Positions 1-5,165 of a stretch of 5,882 nt of DNA are shown here, piece after piece. The stretch is taken from contig JAQUUV010000137.1 in NCBI GenBank assembly GCA_028693695.1, positions 1 through 5,882 of the forward strand, written 5' to 3'. This stretch comes from Syntrophomonas sp. GTDB taxonomy: Bacteria; Bacillota; Syntrophomonadia; Syntrophomonadales; Syntrophomonadaceae. The notes under the pieces were generated by a model, which worked only from the letters and a program-made list of their open reading frames with translations, was not told the origin of the DNA and ran no database searches. The position numbers and the translations under genes are program-made. Within the stretch, counting starts at the first letter, position 1, and each line of letters begins with the position of its first letter.

Positions 1-9
1 ATGTCCTGC

Positions 10-240
10 TTAGTATTTATACACTTTGTCAACTGCATCCTGTTTGTGTAAAACCTTTGCTTGCAACTCTTCAAAGGAAAATCTCCTCTTTAAGAGGATT
101 GATACAATAACCATAAGAGCCAGTATTACAACAGCTAAAATAAATTCAGGGGACCTTACATCTAAAGCCTTATCCCCTAGGTTTGTAAAAACCAGAACTC
201 CGGGAATAATTCCAATCATTGTAGAGAGCATGTAGTCGAT
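10..240 (-). pseudogene. TVP38/TMEM64 family membrane protein, C-terminal remnant
   Basis: Only the last ~75 codons of a TVP38/TMEM64 (SNARE-associated, DedA-like) inner-membrane protein are present, ending at a TAA. The segment IDYMLSTMIGIIPG matches the family's conserved C-terminal stretch (a DY, then a GxxPG-type motif). After it come a hydrophobic helix (about FILAVVILALMVIVSILL), a basic KRR boundary and a charged cytoplasmic tail. The family is normally about 200-230 residues with several membrane helices, so roughly two thirds of the N-terminus is missing. The ATG at 229-231 has no recognisable ribosome binding site and sits inside the conserved motif, so it is unlikely to be a real start. 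The family-like reading frame begins exactly where the upstream DUF2064 gene loses its own family similarity (about 238-247), which points to a deletion junction. The full-length family is thought to act in membrane lipid handling or transport; this fragment is probably non-functional. Confidence 0.7.
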
Positions 241-695
241 ATATAATAGCCCCCATCCTCGGTGGGAGCAATCACCACGTCATTAGATTTCAATCCTTCC
301 ATGGCTTGTATAAGTACACTTGTTGGTATATCTGGCAGGTCACTCCCCAGAAAAACAACTGCTTCCCGGTTAGATAAAACCTCAAGGGATGCTTGATACA
401 TACGTTCCCCCAAATCTTTACCAAGCTGCGGATACATGCTTACGCTAGAAAATAACTCATCGTTCAATTCCCACCAACTATTGTCTTGCCAGTCAACCAG
501 GCTTTCATCCGCTAAAGATGCTGGCGCATAGTAAAGAAATACTGGTAACCCTAGAACAGTGATAGTTTTTACAATATCGTTTAAACAGGACCGATGGAAA
601 GCAACGCATTCCTGGGGAGAAAGTACGGACATCAGCCGGGTTTTGGTATATCCGGGCAAAGGTACTTTACTAATAATCACAACAGCTGTATTCAT
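216..695 (-). CDS. TIGR04282/DUF2064 family glycosyltransferase-like protein, C-terminally truncated
   Basis: The 159-residue product matches the DUF2064 (TIGR04282) family, which has a nucleotidyl/glycosyltransferase A-like fold. The N-terminal signature is PLPGYTKTRL (residues 12-21), equivalent to the nucleotide-binding PxxGxxKTRL. A GSDLPDI motif lies at 117-123 and the conserved PTEDGGYY at 144-151. Family members are normally 200-230 residues and continue after GGYY with an L/I-G and another 50-70 residues. Here the similarity stops at Y151, and eight unrelated residues follow before a TGA, in a frame that overlaps the TVP38 remnant. The start is well supported: GGGGAG lies 6 nt before the ATG, and the gap to the glycosyltransferase stop is only 20 nt, so the two were co-transcribed. 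Databases link this family with TIGR04283 as an arsenosugar-biosynthesis pair; that link rests on gene co-occurrence. Activity of this truncated form is doubtful. Confidence 0.8.
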   Translation of the reverse strand: MNTAVVIISKVPLPGYTKTRLMSVLSPQECVAFHRSCLNDIVKTITVLGLPVFLYYAPASLADESLVDWQDNSWWELNDELFSSVSMYPQLGKDLGERMYQASLEVLSNREAVVFLGSDLPDIPTSVLIQAMEGLKSNDVVIAPTEDGGYYISTTCSLQ

Positions 696-715
696 GCCAT
701 ACTCCCCGCTTAGTA

Positions 716-1393
716 TTATCTATAAATGGTGTGAAGCTGTTCCACCCCAACCCCCAGAAAATATAATAATTTAATACCCTGCATTTTAAAAAATGTTTTC
801 CACTTCCCGCCATCATGAAAGCGACGGGAACTACTGATTACCTTTCCCGCAACTACAAATGCCCTCTGCTAACGTCGCGCTATATGCGAGAAAGCCAAAT
901 CCTCGAGAAAAACCATCTCCGGAAACTTACCGTTTCTATAAAAGAAATCTTTTTGGCAAAAGATAGCCTGATCTCCATAACAACTGCTCAAAACTCTTGC
1001 CCTCCAATTAGAGATAAAAGCCAAGCACTTAAAGAAAAAAGCTGGATCATCAAAGTTGATCTGGGCACATCCCCACATCCGTCCCTGTCCAACAGCATCA
1101 CTTAGCTGCTGAATAATCTCTGTTGATATGTGGCAATCAGCATGCAAAAAGAGCAAAATATCAGCCCTGGCTGCTTGTGCTCCAATATTTAACTGTATCC
1201 CGCGCCCAGCTGTACCTGTATACACTTTTACAGGATAATTGGCGCAAATTTTTAATGTATCGTCGGTACTTCCACCGTCACTAATAATGATTTCAATTCC
1301 AAATAAGAACTGTAATTCTTGGAGCAGGCCTTCAATTTTCCGGGCTTCATTTAGCGTGGGTATGATAATTGACACTAGCGGTTTCTGTTCCAT
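716..1393 (-). pseudogene. TIGR04283-type family 2 glycosyltransferase interrupted by an in-frame amber codon
   Basis: This is a GT-A family 2 glycosyltransferase of the TIGR04283 type. Numbered from the ATG at 1391-1393, it shows the N-terminal VSIIIPTLNE (residues 7-16), SDGGSTD (38-44), the DxD-like LHADC (83-87), GDQAIF (140-145) and EDLAFS (164-169). Codon 175 is TAG (869-871). The same frame then stays open for 50 more codons that fit the family C-terminus (RAFVVAGK, then SSSRRFH, then GIKLLYFLGV) and ends at TAA 716-718. With the amber codon read as a residue the protein would be 225 aa, the family's usual length. Aligned members usually carry a Leu or similar at this point, so a TTG to TAG change is the simplest explanation. 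The ATG start was chosen because GGAGGGG lies 7 nt upstream; a TTG two codons earlier is too close to that site. The gene overlaps the preceding redox-protein gene by 47 nt. The ORF to the amber codon covers 869-1393. Confidence 0.85.
869..871 (-). other. In-frame amber (TAG) codon inside the glycosyltransferase gene
   Basis: The TAG falls between IARR and QRAFVV of the glycosyltransferase. The frame is kept on both sides and both flanks look family-like, so this is a point nonsense change (or a sequencing error), not a frameshift. TAG also terminates tcdA and the aminotransferase gene in this window, so it acts as a normal stop here. No pyrrolysine machinery is visible, and the position is not a known catalytic site. 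Confidence 0.85.
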
Positions 1394-1802
1394 TATCAAT
1401 CCCCTCCCACTGTCTAACTAACAAGGCTGCTGCCTTAGCTGTCAATTCCGCACAGGCCTGGTTGCCAATTTTCTCTAGGACACTCCGTTTTTTCCTTATA
1501 ACTCGGCAGCAGGTAGCTCCAAATTCCTCTTTGAACTGATCATGTAAATCCTGGGCTAATTTGCCCCCCCGGGGATGTTGACAATATTGTTCACGTATCC
1601 CTGCAGCCATAACCATTCCAGCGAGTGCCCCACACGTACAACCGCTACCCATTCCTCCGCCGAACAAATTGGCAGCAGCAAGTATCTCATCCTCTACTGG
1701 CATATTCCAGACCTGACCGGCCGCCACTAAAACAGCCTGGCAGCAATTTCTGCCCGAGTTCATTTCCGCTCTGGCAATCTGGGATGCTTTTTGTTCTAGC
1801 AT
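1347..1802 (-). CDS. C_GCAxxG_C_C family putative redox-active protein
   Basis: The 151-residue product fits the C_GCAxxG_C_C family (Pfam PF09719), small proteins thought to be redox-active or metal/cluster-binding because of their conserved cysteines. The pattern is present: NCCQA with C20/C21, then GGGMGSGCTCGALAG with C55/C57 in the GCxxG core (residues 48-62), C74, CC at 98-99, and C117. No signal peptide or membrane helix is seen, so it is probably cytoplasmic. The ATG at 1800-1802 is preferred because GAGAGGGG ends 7 nt upstream and the family similarity begins soon after. The frame stays open 28 codons further upstream, but that part is unlike the family. The last ~17 residues overlap the start of the glycosyltransferase gene and are probably not conserved. 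It is the first gene of the leftward operon. The family is common in anaerobes; its exact reaction is not established. Confidence 0.85.
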   Translation of the reverse strand: MLEQKASQIARAEMNSGRNCCQAVLVAAGQVWNMPVEDEILAAANLFGGGMGSGCTCGALAGMVMAAGIREQYCQHPRGGKLAQDLHDQFKEEFGATCCRVIRKKRSVLEKIGNQACAELTAKAAALLVRQWEGIDNGTETASVNYHTHAK

Positions 1803-1822
1803 TTGTATTCCCCTCTCCCCGA

Positions 1823-1845
1823 GGGTGAACGATAAAAGTCCACCC
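1823..1845 (-). promoter_or_regulatory. Leader stem-loop just upstream of the redox-protein ribosome binding site
   Basis: Read on the minus strand, GGGTGGAC and GTTCACCC form an 8-bp stem (one G-U pair) around a 7-nt loop. It ends about 10 nt before the GAGAGGGG ribosome binding site of the C_GCAxxG_C_C gene. It has no T-tract, so it is not a terminator. It could stabilise the mRNA or tune translation. Confidence 0.35.
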
Positions 1846-1942
1846 ACCATAAAGACTATATAGGACTTCTCTAATCCCATAGTCATTAATACCTATCGAA
1901 AGTGCTAGGATCACTCTCCCATCTATTTTTTTTGATGGCATC

Positions 1943-1971
1943 ATTGTAACAAATTACATGTTATTTGGGAA
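1943..1971 (-). promoter_or_regulatory. Candidate promoter of the leftward operon
   Basis: On the minus strand, TTCCCA (-35, complement of 1966-1971, 4 of 6 matches) is followed after 17 nt by TACAAT (-10, complement of 1943-1948, 5 of 6). A TG one base before the -10 gives an extended -10 element. Transcription would begin near 1936, leaving a leader of about 130 nt before the ATG at 1802. This is a sequence-pattern prediction only. Confidence 0.4.
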
Positions 1972-1976
1972 ATAAC
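1960..1976. promoter_or_regulatory. Perfect 7-bp-arm palindrome over the -35 box, possible operator
   Basis: GTTATTT and AAATAAC are perfect inverted copies separated by GGG. Outer ATTA (1953-1956) and TAAT (1977-1980) are also complementary, with three unpaired bases between. The site covers the predicted -35 box of the leftward operon, a typical position for a repressor operator. The regulator is unknown. Confidence 0.4.
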
Positions 1977-1979
1977 TAA

Positions 1980-2093
1980 TGGTTATACAGAGGTTTTCTG
2001 GCAGAAGTCTCGCGGGATTTAGGCGAAGCCATGCCCGGTTTGGATATTAAGACCATCGCACCCGAAGAGCGCATGCAAGATCGGGGTTGGTGA
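1980..2093 (+). pseudogene. Unrecognised coding-like remnant without a start codon
   Basis: From a TAA at 1977-1979 to the TGA at 2091-2093 one plus-strand frame is open for 37 codons. It encodes a plausible C-terminal segment (including FLAEVSRDLGEAMPGLDIK) of mixed charge and good codon choice. There is no start with a ribosome binding site; the first internal ATG comes about half way in. I do not recognise the family. It may be the tail of a gene whose front half was lost when the divergent regions were brought together, or a chance open frame. Confidence 0.3.
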
Positions 2094-2112
2094 GGAAGTC
2101 TCCTCCAAGGTA

Positions 2113-2141
2113 TTGTGAAAAGCGGCTTAAAGATTTATATT
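2113..2141 (+). promoter_or_regulatory. Candidate sigma-A promoter of tcdA
   Basis: TTGTGA (2113-2118, 4 of 6 to TTGACA) and TATATT (2136-2141, 5 of 6 to TATAAT) are separated by 17 nt in an A/T-rich stretch. The predicted start near 2148 leaves a leader of about 70 nt before the tcdA ATG. No other comparably good pair was found between 1980 and 2215. Confidence 0.5.
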
Positions 2142-2154
2142 TGACGAAAGGATC

Positions 2155-2188
2155 GGCAAACTCACGAAACATAAAAAGCCAGTTTGCT
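2155..2188 (+). promoter_or_regulatory. Hairpin in the tcdA leader
   Basis: GCAAACT (2156-2162) and AGTTTGC (2181-2187) are perfect complements, extended by one G-U pair, around an 18-nt loop. The hairpin lies between the predicted transcription start and the tcdA ribosome binding site and has no T-tract. Part of the left arm and loop (GGCAAACTCACGAAA) resembles the 5' half of the cyclic-di-GMP-I riboswitch core, but the partner GACGCAAAGCC half is absent, so no riboswitch is called. Confidence 0.3.
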
Positions 2189-2215
2189 TAAAACAAGCCA
2201 TGAGAGGGATAATGT

Positions 2216-2974
2216 ATGCTTCACGAATTTTCAAGAACCGAGTTATTAATAGGAAAAGAAGCAGTTGAGAAGCTGGGGCGGAGTACCGTCGCCGTTTTTG
2301 GAATCGGCGGGGTGGGAACCTTCGCTGTAGAAGGGCTGGTAAGGTCTGGTGTCGGTAAGCTGGTGCTGGTTGATGATGACTCTATATGCCTGACGAATAT
2401 TAACCGGCAGCTCCATGCTACCAGAAAGACAGTAGGTAAACCCAAGGTGGAGGTTATGAAGGATAGGATTCTAGATATTAATCCAAGGGCTGAAGTTATT
2501 ACTCATCAAACCTTCTATATGCCTAAATGCGCCTCCCAGTTGGTTACTACCGATTATGACTACATTATTGATGCAATAGATACGGTAACCGCCAAAATTG
2601 ACTTGATTGTAAATGCCAAACATCAAAACATTCCGATAATAAGCTGCATGGGAGCTGGCAACAAACTTGACCCGACTCGATTTGAAATTGCCGATATTTA
2701 CGATACTTCTGTTTGCCCCCTAGCCAAAGTTATGAGAAAAGAACTACGGAAACGGGATGTTAATGATTTAAAGGTCGTTTATTCTAAGGAAGAGCCGATA
2801 AAGCCCATTGAGTCTGATGAATCCAGTTGCCAAGTCAATTGTATCTGCCCCAAAGGATCAGCCAGAACCTGTTCGATCCGTCGTCAGATTCCAGGTAGTA
2901 TTGCTTTTGTGCCTTCTGTGGCAGGGCTATTGATGGCAGGTGAAGTCATTAAGGATCTAATTAAAACCATTTAG
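2216..2974 (+). CDS. tcdA: tRNA threonylcarbamoyladenosine dehydratase (E1-like, TcdA/CsdL)
   Basis: TcdA uses ATP to dehydrate t6A37 in ANN-decoding tRNAs to the cyclic form ct6A. The 252-residue product has the family's full length and architecture. It opens with FSRTELLIG (residues 5-13). A Rossmann ATP site follows (VFGIGGVG, 27-34; LVDDD, 51-55), then NINRQLHAT (61-69), GKPKVEVM (74-81), YIIDAIDTVTAK (116-127) and a SCMGAG turn (143-148). The C-terminal part has CICP (209-212) and RRQIPGSIAFVPSVAG (222-237), strongly diagnostic of YgdL/CsdL rather than MoeB or ThiF. The ATG at 2216 follows GAGAGGG by about 8 nt; a nearby ATG at 2212 is out of frame. It leads a rightward run with a DsrE2 gene and a desulfurase-like gene. 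In E. coli the homologue CsdL works with the CsdA/CsdE sulfur system, so this context fits. The stop is TAG. Confidence 0.93.
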   Translation: MLHEFSRTELLIGKEAVEKLGRSTVAVFGIGGVGTFAVEGLVRSGVGKLVLVDDDSICLTNINRQLHATRKTVGKPKVEVMKDRILDINPRAEVITHQTFYMPKCASQLVTTDYDYIIDAIDTVTAKIDLIVNAKHQNIPIISCMGAGNKLDPTRFEIADIYDTSVCPLAKVMRKELRKRDVNDLKVVYSKEEPIKPIESDESSCQVNCICPKGSARTCSIRRQIPGSIAFVPSVAGLLMAGEVIKDLIKTI

Positions 2975-3038
2975 GAGACGGTATTATATCCTATTTATAT
3001 GAATTAAATATTTTTTTAATAGGAAGGAAAGACTAGAG

Positions 3039-3072
3039 TTGAGCACAACAGTGCCGGTATTGTTGTACTCAA
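3039..3072. promoter_or_regulatory. 12-bp-arm dyad between tcdA and the DsrE2 gene
   Basis: TTGAGCACAACA (3039-3050) and TGTTGTACTCAA (3061-3072) are inverted copies with 11 of 12 pairs, around a 10-nt loop. No T-run follows, and the dyad ends 11 nt before the AGGAG of the next gene. A regulatory role (operator, or an RNA hairpin controlling translation) is therefore more likely than intrinsic termination. The A/T-rich stretch before it (about 3000-3020) includes a run of seven T but no GC-rich stem. Confidence 0.45.
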
Positions 3073-3095
3073 TAATTTAGAATAGGAGCTTTCTA

Positions 3096-3581
3096 TTGGA
3101 AAACAGCGAAAAACACATCAATATTCTTCTTTTTAGCGGGGATTATGATAAGTGTCTGGCAGCATTAATTCTTGTCAATGGTGCAAAGGAAATGGGAATG
3201 ACCGCTACTGTGTTCTGTGCCTTTTGGGGCCTCTTTCTCCTCAGGGATGTAGAGAAAATTGCTATGGAAGACAAGAATATATACGAAAAAATGTTTTCCT
3301 CAATTACACCAGCAGATGCTGAAAAGCTTCCCCTTTCCAAAATGAACCTTGCTGGAATAGGCAAAAGTATGCTTCTAAACATGATGGATGAAAATCATAC
3401 CCCACATCTAAAAGACTTTCTTCAAGGGGCACGTAATAAAGGGGTACGATTCTGTGCCTGCAAACTGTCCCTGGAGATAATGGGATTTAAATCTGAAGAA
3501 TTGCTCGAGGGAATAGAGGTTATTGACGTTCAGGCTTATCTCAAGGATGCCGTAGATGCTGACATTCAACTATTTATTTAA
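3096..3581 (+). CDS. DsrE/DsrF/DrsH-like (DsrE2-type) sulfur-relay protein
   Basis: The 161-residue product fits the DsrE2-type branch of the DsrE family, small proteins that bind or pass on sulfane sulfur through cysteine persulfides. It starts with a beta strand and loop (INILLFSGDYDKC, residues 8-20) and a helix. Next comes the AxVFCAFWGLFLLR segment (37-50), typical of DsrE2 proteins. Near the C-terminus is GVRFCACKLSLEIMG (116-130), where C122 in the AC-x-x-S-x-x-x-MG motif is the likely sulfur-carrying residue. C20, C41 and C120 are extra cysteines. The start is TTG at 3096: AGGAG lies 7 nt upstream and no in-frame ATG fits. A membrane anchor is not evident; the hydrophobic FWGLFLL stretch is short and part of the fold. 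Placed between tcdA and a desulfurase-like gene, it may accept sulfur from the latter, but the partner is inferred from position only. Confidence 0.85.
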   Translation: MENSEKHINILLFSGDYDKCLAALILVNGAKEMGMTATVFCAFWGLFLLRDVEKIAMEDKNIYEKMFSSITPADAEKLPLSKMNLAGIGKSMLLNMMDENHTPHLKDFLQGARNKGVRFCACKLSLEIMGFKSEELLEGIEVIDVQAYLKDAVDADIQLFI

Positions 3582-3612
3582 TTGCAATGAGACTGGATTA
3601 GTAGTAACCTAA

Positions 3613-3660
3613 GCGCTCTTGTCTACATAGTATACATAAAACTATGTATGAAAAGAGTGC
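3613..3660 (+). promoter_or_regulatory. Long two-part hairpin directly in front of the aminotransferase start codon
   Basis: The outer arms GCGCTCTT (3613-3620) and AAGAGTGC (3653-3660) pair over 8 bp with one G-U. The inner arms TACATAGT (3624-3631) and ACTATGTA (3641-3648) pair perfectly over 8 bp around a 9-nt loop. A small internal loop separates the two stems. The right outer arm contains the only purine-rich ribosome-binding-like sequence (AAGAG) and ends 3 nt before the ATG, so folding would mask it. No T-run follows, arguing against a terminator. At DNA level it could equally be a two-part operator. Confidence 0.5.
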
Positions 3661-3663
3661 ACT

Positions 3664-5070
3664 ATGTTTACTAATAAACCAGCAGCTATGAAATTGCGCC
3701 ATGATATTAAGGGTATTGATCAAAAGATACTGGTAAAAGGAAATAAGAAAGGAAAGTATATTTATTTTGATAATGCCGCTAGCACTCCACCGCTGATACC
3801 AATTCTAAAAGAAGTGAATGATTATCTCAATTGGTATTCAGGTGTCCACAGAGGTACGGGATATAAATCACTAGTAAGTTCTAGAATATATGATGAATGT
3901 CATGAAATAATCGGGAAATTTGTGGGTGCTGATCTTTCTACCGACACTGTTATCTTTGTCAAAAATACTACTGAGGCTATTAACAAGCTGTCATACAGAT
4001 TGCAGCTAAAATCCCAAGATATCGTGGTAATCTCAGCTATGGAACATCATTCTAATGAACTGCCATGGAGGGCAAGAGCTCAAGTCAAGTACGCTAACGT
4101 TGATAATAATGGGACGCTCGATCTTAATCATATGGAATCTCTTTTAAAAAGATATCATCCCCAGGTAAAGCTCCTGGCAGTATGTGGCGCTTCTAACGTA
4201 ACTGGTCATGTTAACGATGTACATTTATTGGCCAAGATGGCTCATGCATATGGCTGCAAAATTCTTGTTGATGGGGCCCAACTGGTGCCTCATCAACCTT
4301 TTAATATGAAAGCTCATTCTGATTCTGACCATATCGATTTTCTAGCTTTTTCTGGGCATAAAATCTATGCACCCTTTGGGTTAGGAGTGTTAATAGGACC
4401 CCGAGAAACATTCATGAGTGGGGCGCCCGAATATCAGGGTGGTGGTACAATTAAATTAGTAATGAAGAATCAGGTATTTTGGGCTAACCCACCCGATAAA
4501 GAAGAGGCCGGATCACCAAATATGGTAGGAGCATTTGCACTCGCGCGAACGCTTAAATATTTAGATAAACTGGGCATGGATAAGCTTGCAAAACATGAAG
4601 CAGAACTTACTGCTTATGCCTTGGAGAAACTCGGAGATTTAAAATTTCTTAAAGTATATGGCTCCCAGCCCCGAGTAGGGGTAATTAGTTTCAACCTGAA
4701 AGACTTGCCTCACGCCCTGGTAGGTGCAATACTCTGTTTTGAAGCGGGTATCGGATTACGAACCGGATGTTTTTGCGCCCAGAACTATGTCCGTCATCTG
4801 TTAGGAGTTAAAGAAGATTATCAACAGCTGGAGTTTTACGAACGAAATGAGATAGATAAAATCCCAGGAATGGTTCGAATAAGCCTAGCCCCTTATAATA
4901 CCCGCGAAGAAATAGATCATTTGATCAAATGGCTCAGGTGCATTGTAGAAAATAGGTATGAATTCAGAAGGCGTTACAAGTTCTCCCCGGTGCACGGGGG
5001 ATTTATCCCCGCGGAGCTGATACACAAGGGATATATTGATGATGTTTATAACCGTTATATGGGCCTATAG
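3664..5070 (+). CDS. Class-V aminotransferase, SufS/CsdA-like cysteine desulfurase candidate
   Basis: This 468-residue PLP enzyme of aminotransferase class V most resembles group II (SufS/CsdA-type) cysteine desulfurases, which release sulfur from cysteine as an enzyme persulfide. Seen motifs: IYFDNAAS (residues 33-40); KNTTEAIN (100-107); the PLP-stacking MEHHSNELPW (126-135); CGASNVTG (174-181); ILVDGAQ (200-206) with the PLP-contacting Asp and Gln; FSGHKIYAPFG (229-239) with Schiff-base K233; and AGSPN (282-286). The cysteine loop is RTGCFCAQ (366-373): C371 aligns with the SufS catalytic Cys and C369 is extra. SufS proteins are about 400-420 residues. This one has an insert after HLLGV (378-382) and a basic/aromatic tail of about 40 residues. 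The ATG at 3664 has only a weak AAGAG site inside a hairpin; M9 (3688) is an alternative. Desulfurase activity is likely, but another class-V lyase role is possible. It follows the DsrE2 gene by 82 nt. Confidence 0.85.
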   Translation: MFTNKPAAMKLRHDIKGIDQKILVKGNKKGKYIYFDNAASTPPLIPILKEVNDYLNWYSGVHRGTGYKSLVSSRIYDECHEIIGKFVGADLSTDTVIFVKNTTEAINKLSYRLQLKSQDIVVISAMEHHSNELPWRARAQVKYANVDNNGTLDLNHMESLLKRYHPQVKLLAVCGASNVTGHVNDVHLLAKMAHAYGCKILVDGAQLVPHQPFNMKAHSDSDHIDFLAFSGHKIYAPFGLGVLIGPRETFMSGAPEYQGGGTIKLVMKNQVFWANPPDKEEAGSPNMVGAFALARTLKYLDKLGMDKLAKHEAELTAYALEKLGDLKFLKVYGSQPRVGVISFNLKDLPHALVGAILCFEAGIGLRTGCFCAQNYVRHLLGVKEDYQQLEFYERNEIDKIPGMVRISLAPYNTREEIDHLIKWLRCIVENRYEFRRRYKFSPVHGGFIPAELIHKGYIDDVYNRYMGL

Positions 5071-5115
5071 CCTTCGATTATCAACATTAGTACTACAGGA
5101 TATAATCCTAGAGAT

Positions 5116-5157
5116 ACAAAGGTAAAAAGCAGCCCGTTGGCTGTTTTTTACCTTTGT
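5116..5157. terminator. Strong bidirectional intrinsic terminator
   Basis: Two 19-nt arms (5116-5134 and 5139-5157) are fully complementary with one G-U pair, around the loop CGTT. The GC-rich top (GCAGCC/GGCTGT) is flanked by AAAAA on the left and TTTTTT on the right, so it can work on both strands. It lies 45 nt after the aminotransferase stop and 8 nt past the end of the converging Cys-rich frame, exactly where convergent transcripts need to stop. Confidence 0.9.
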
Positions 5158-5165
5158 TGTTTTAC

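Noticed and set aside
869..871. Pyrrolysine or other recoding at the amber codon
   Set aside because: No catalytic need is apparent at this position, TAG is used as a normal stop in two genes nearby, and no pyl genes or recoding element are visible; a nonsense change or base error is simpler.
815..1105. 96-codon plus-strand open frame
   Set aside because: It lies antisense to the glycosyltransferase, has no recognisable domain or ribosome binding site, and low-complexity antisense character.
1803..1886. 28-codon N-terminal extension of the C_GCAxxG_C_C protein
   Set aside because: The extension covers a leader hairpin and the ribosome binding site, is unlike the family, and the ATG at 1802 has a strong site 7 nt upstream.
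1687..1944. An 85-codon minus-strand open frame spanning the leader and front of the redox-protein gene
   Set aside because: It lies in a different frame from the well-supported C_GCAxxG_C_C gene, lacks family similarity and is explained as a shadow.
2094..2215. Cyclic-di-GMP-I riboswitch in the tcdA leader
   Set aside because: Only the first conserved half is recognisable; the GACGCAAAGCC half and paired stems are missing, so it is kept as a weak finding and not annotated.
2990..3022. Intrinsic terminator after tcdA at the T-run
   Set aside because: The only stem is six A/T pairs (ATTAAA/TTTAAT) with the T-run in the loop, too weak to call.
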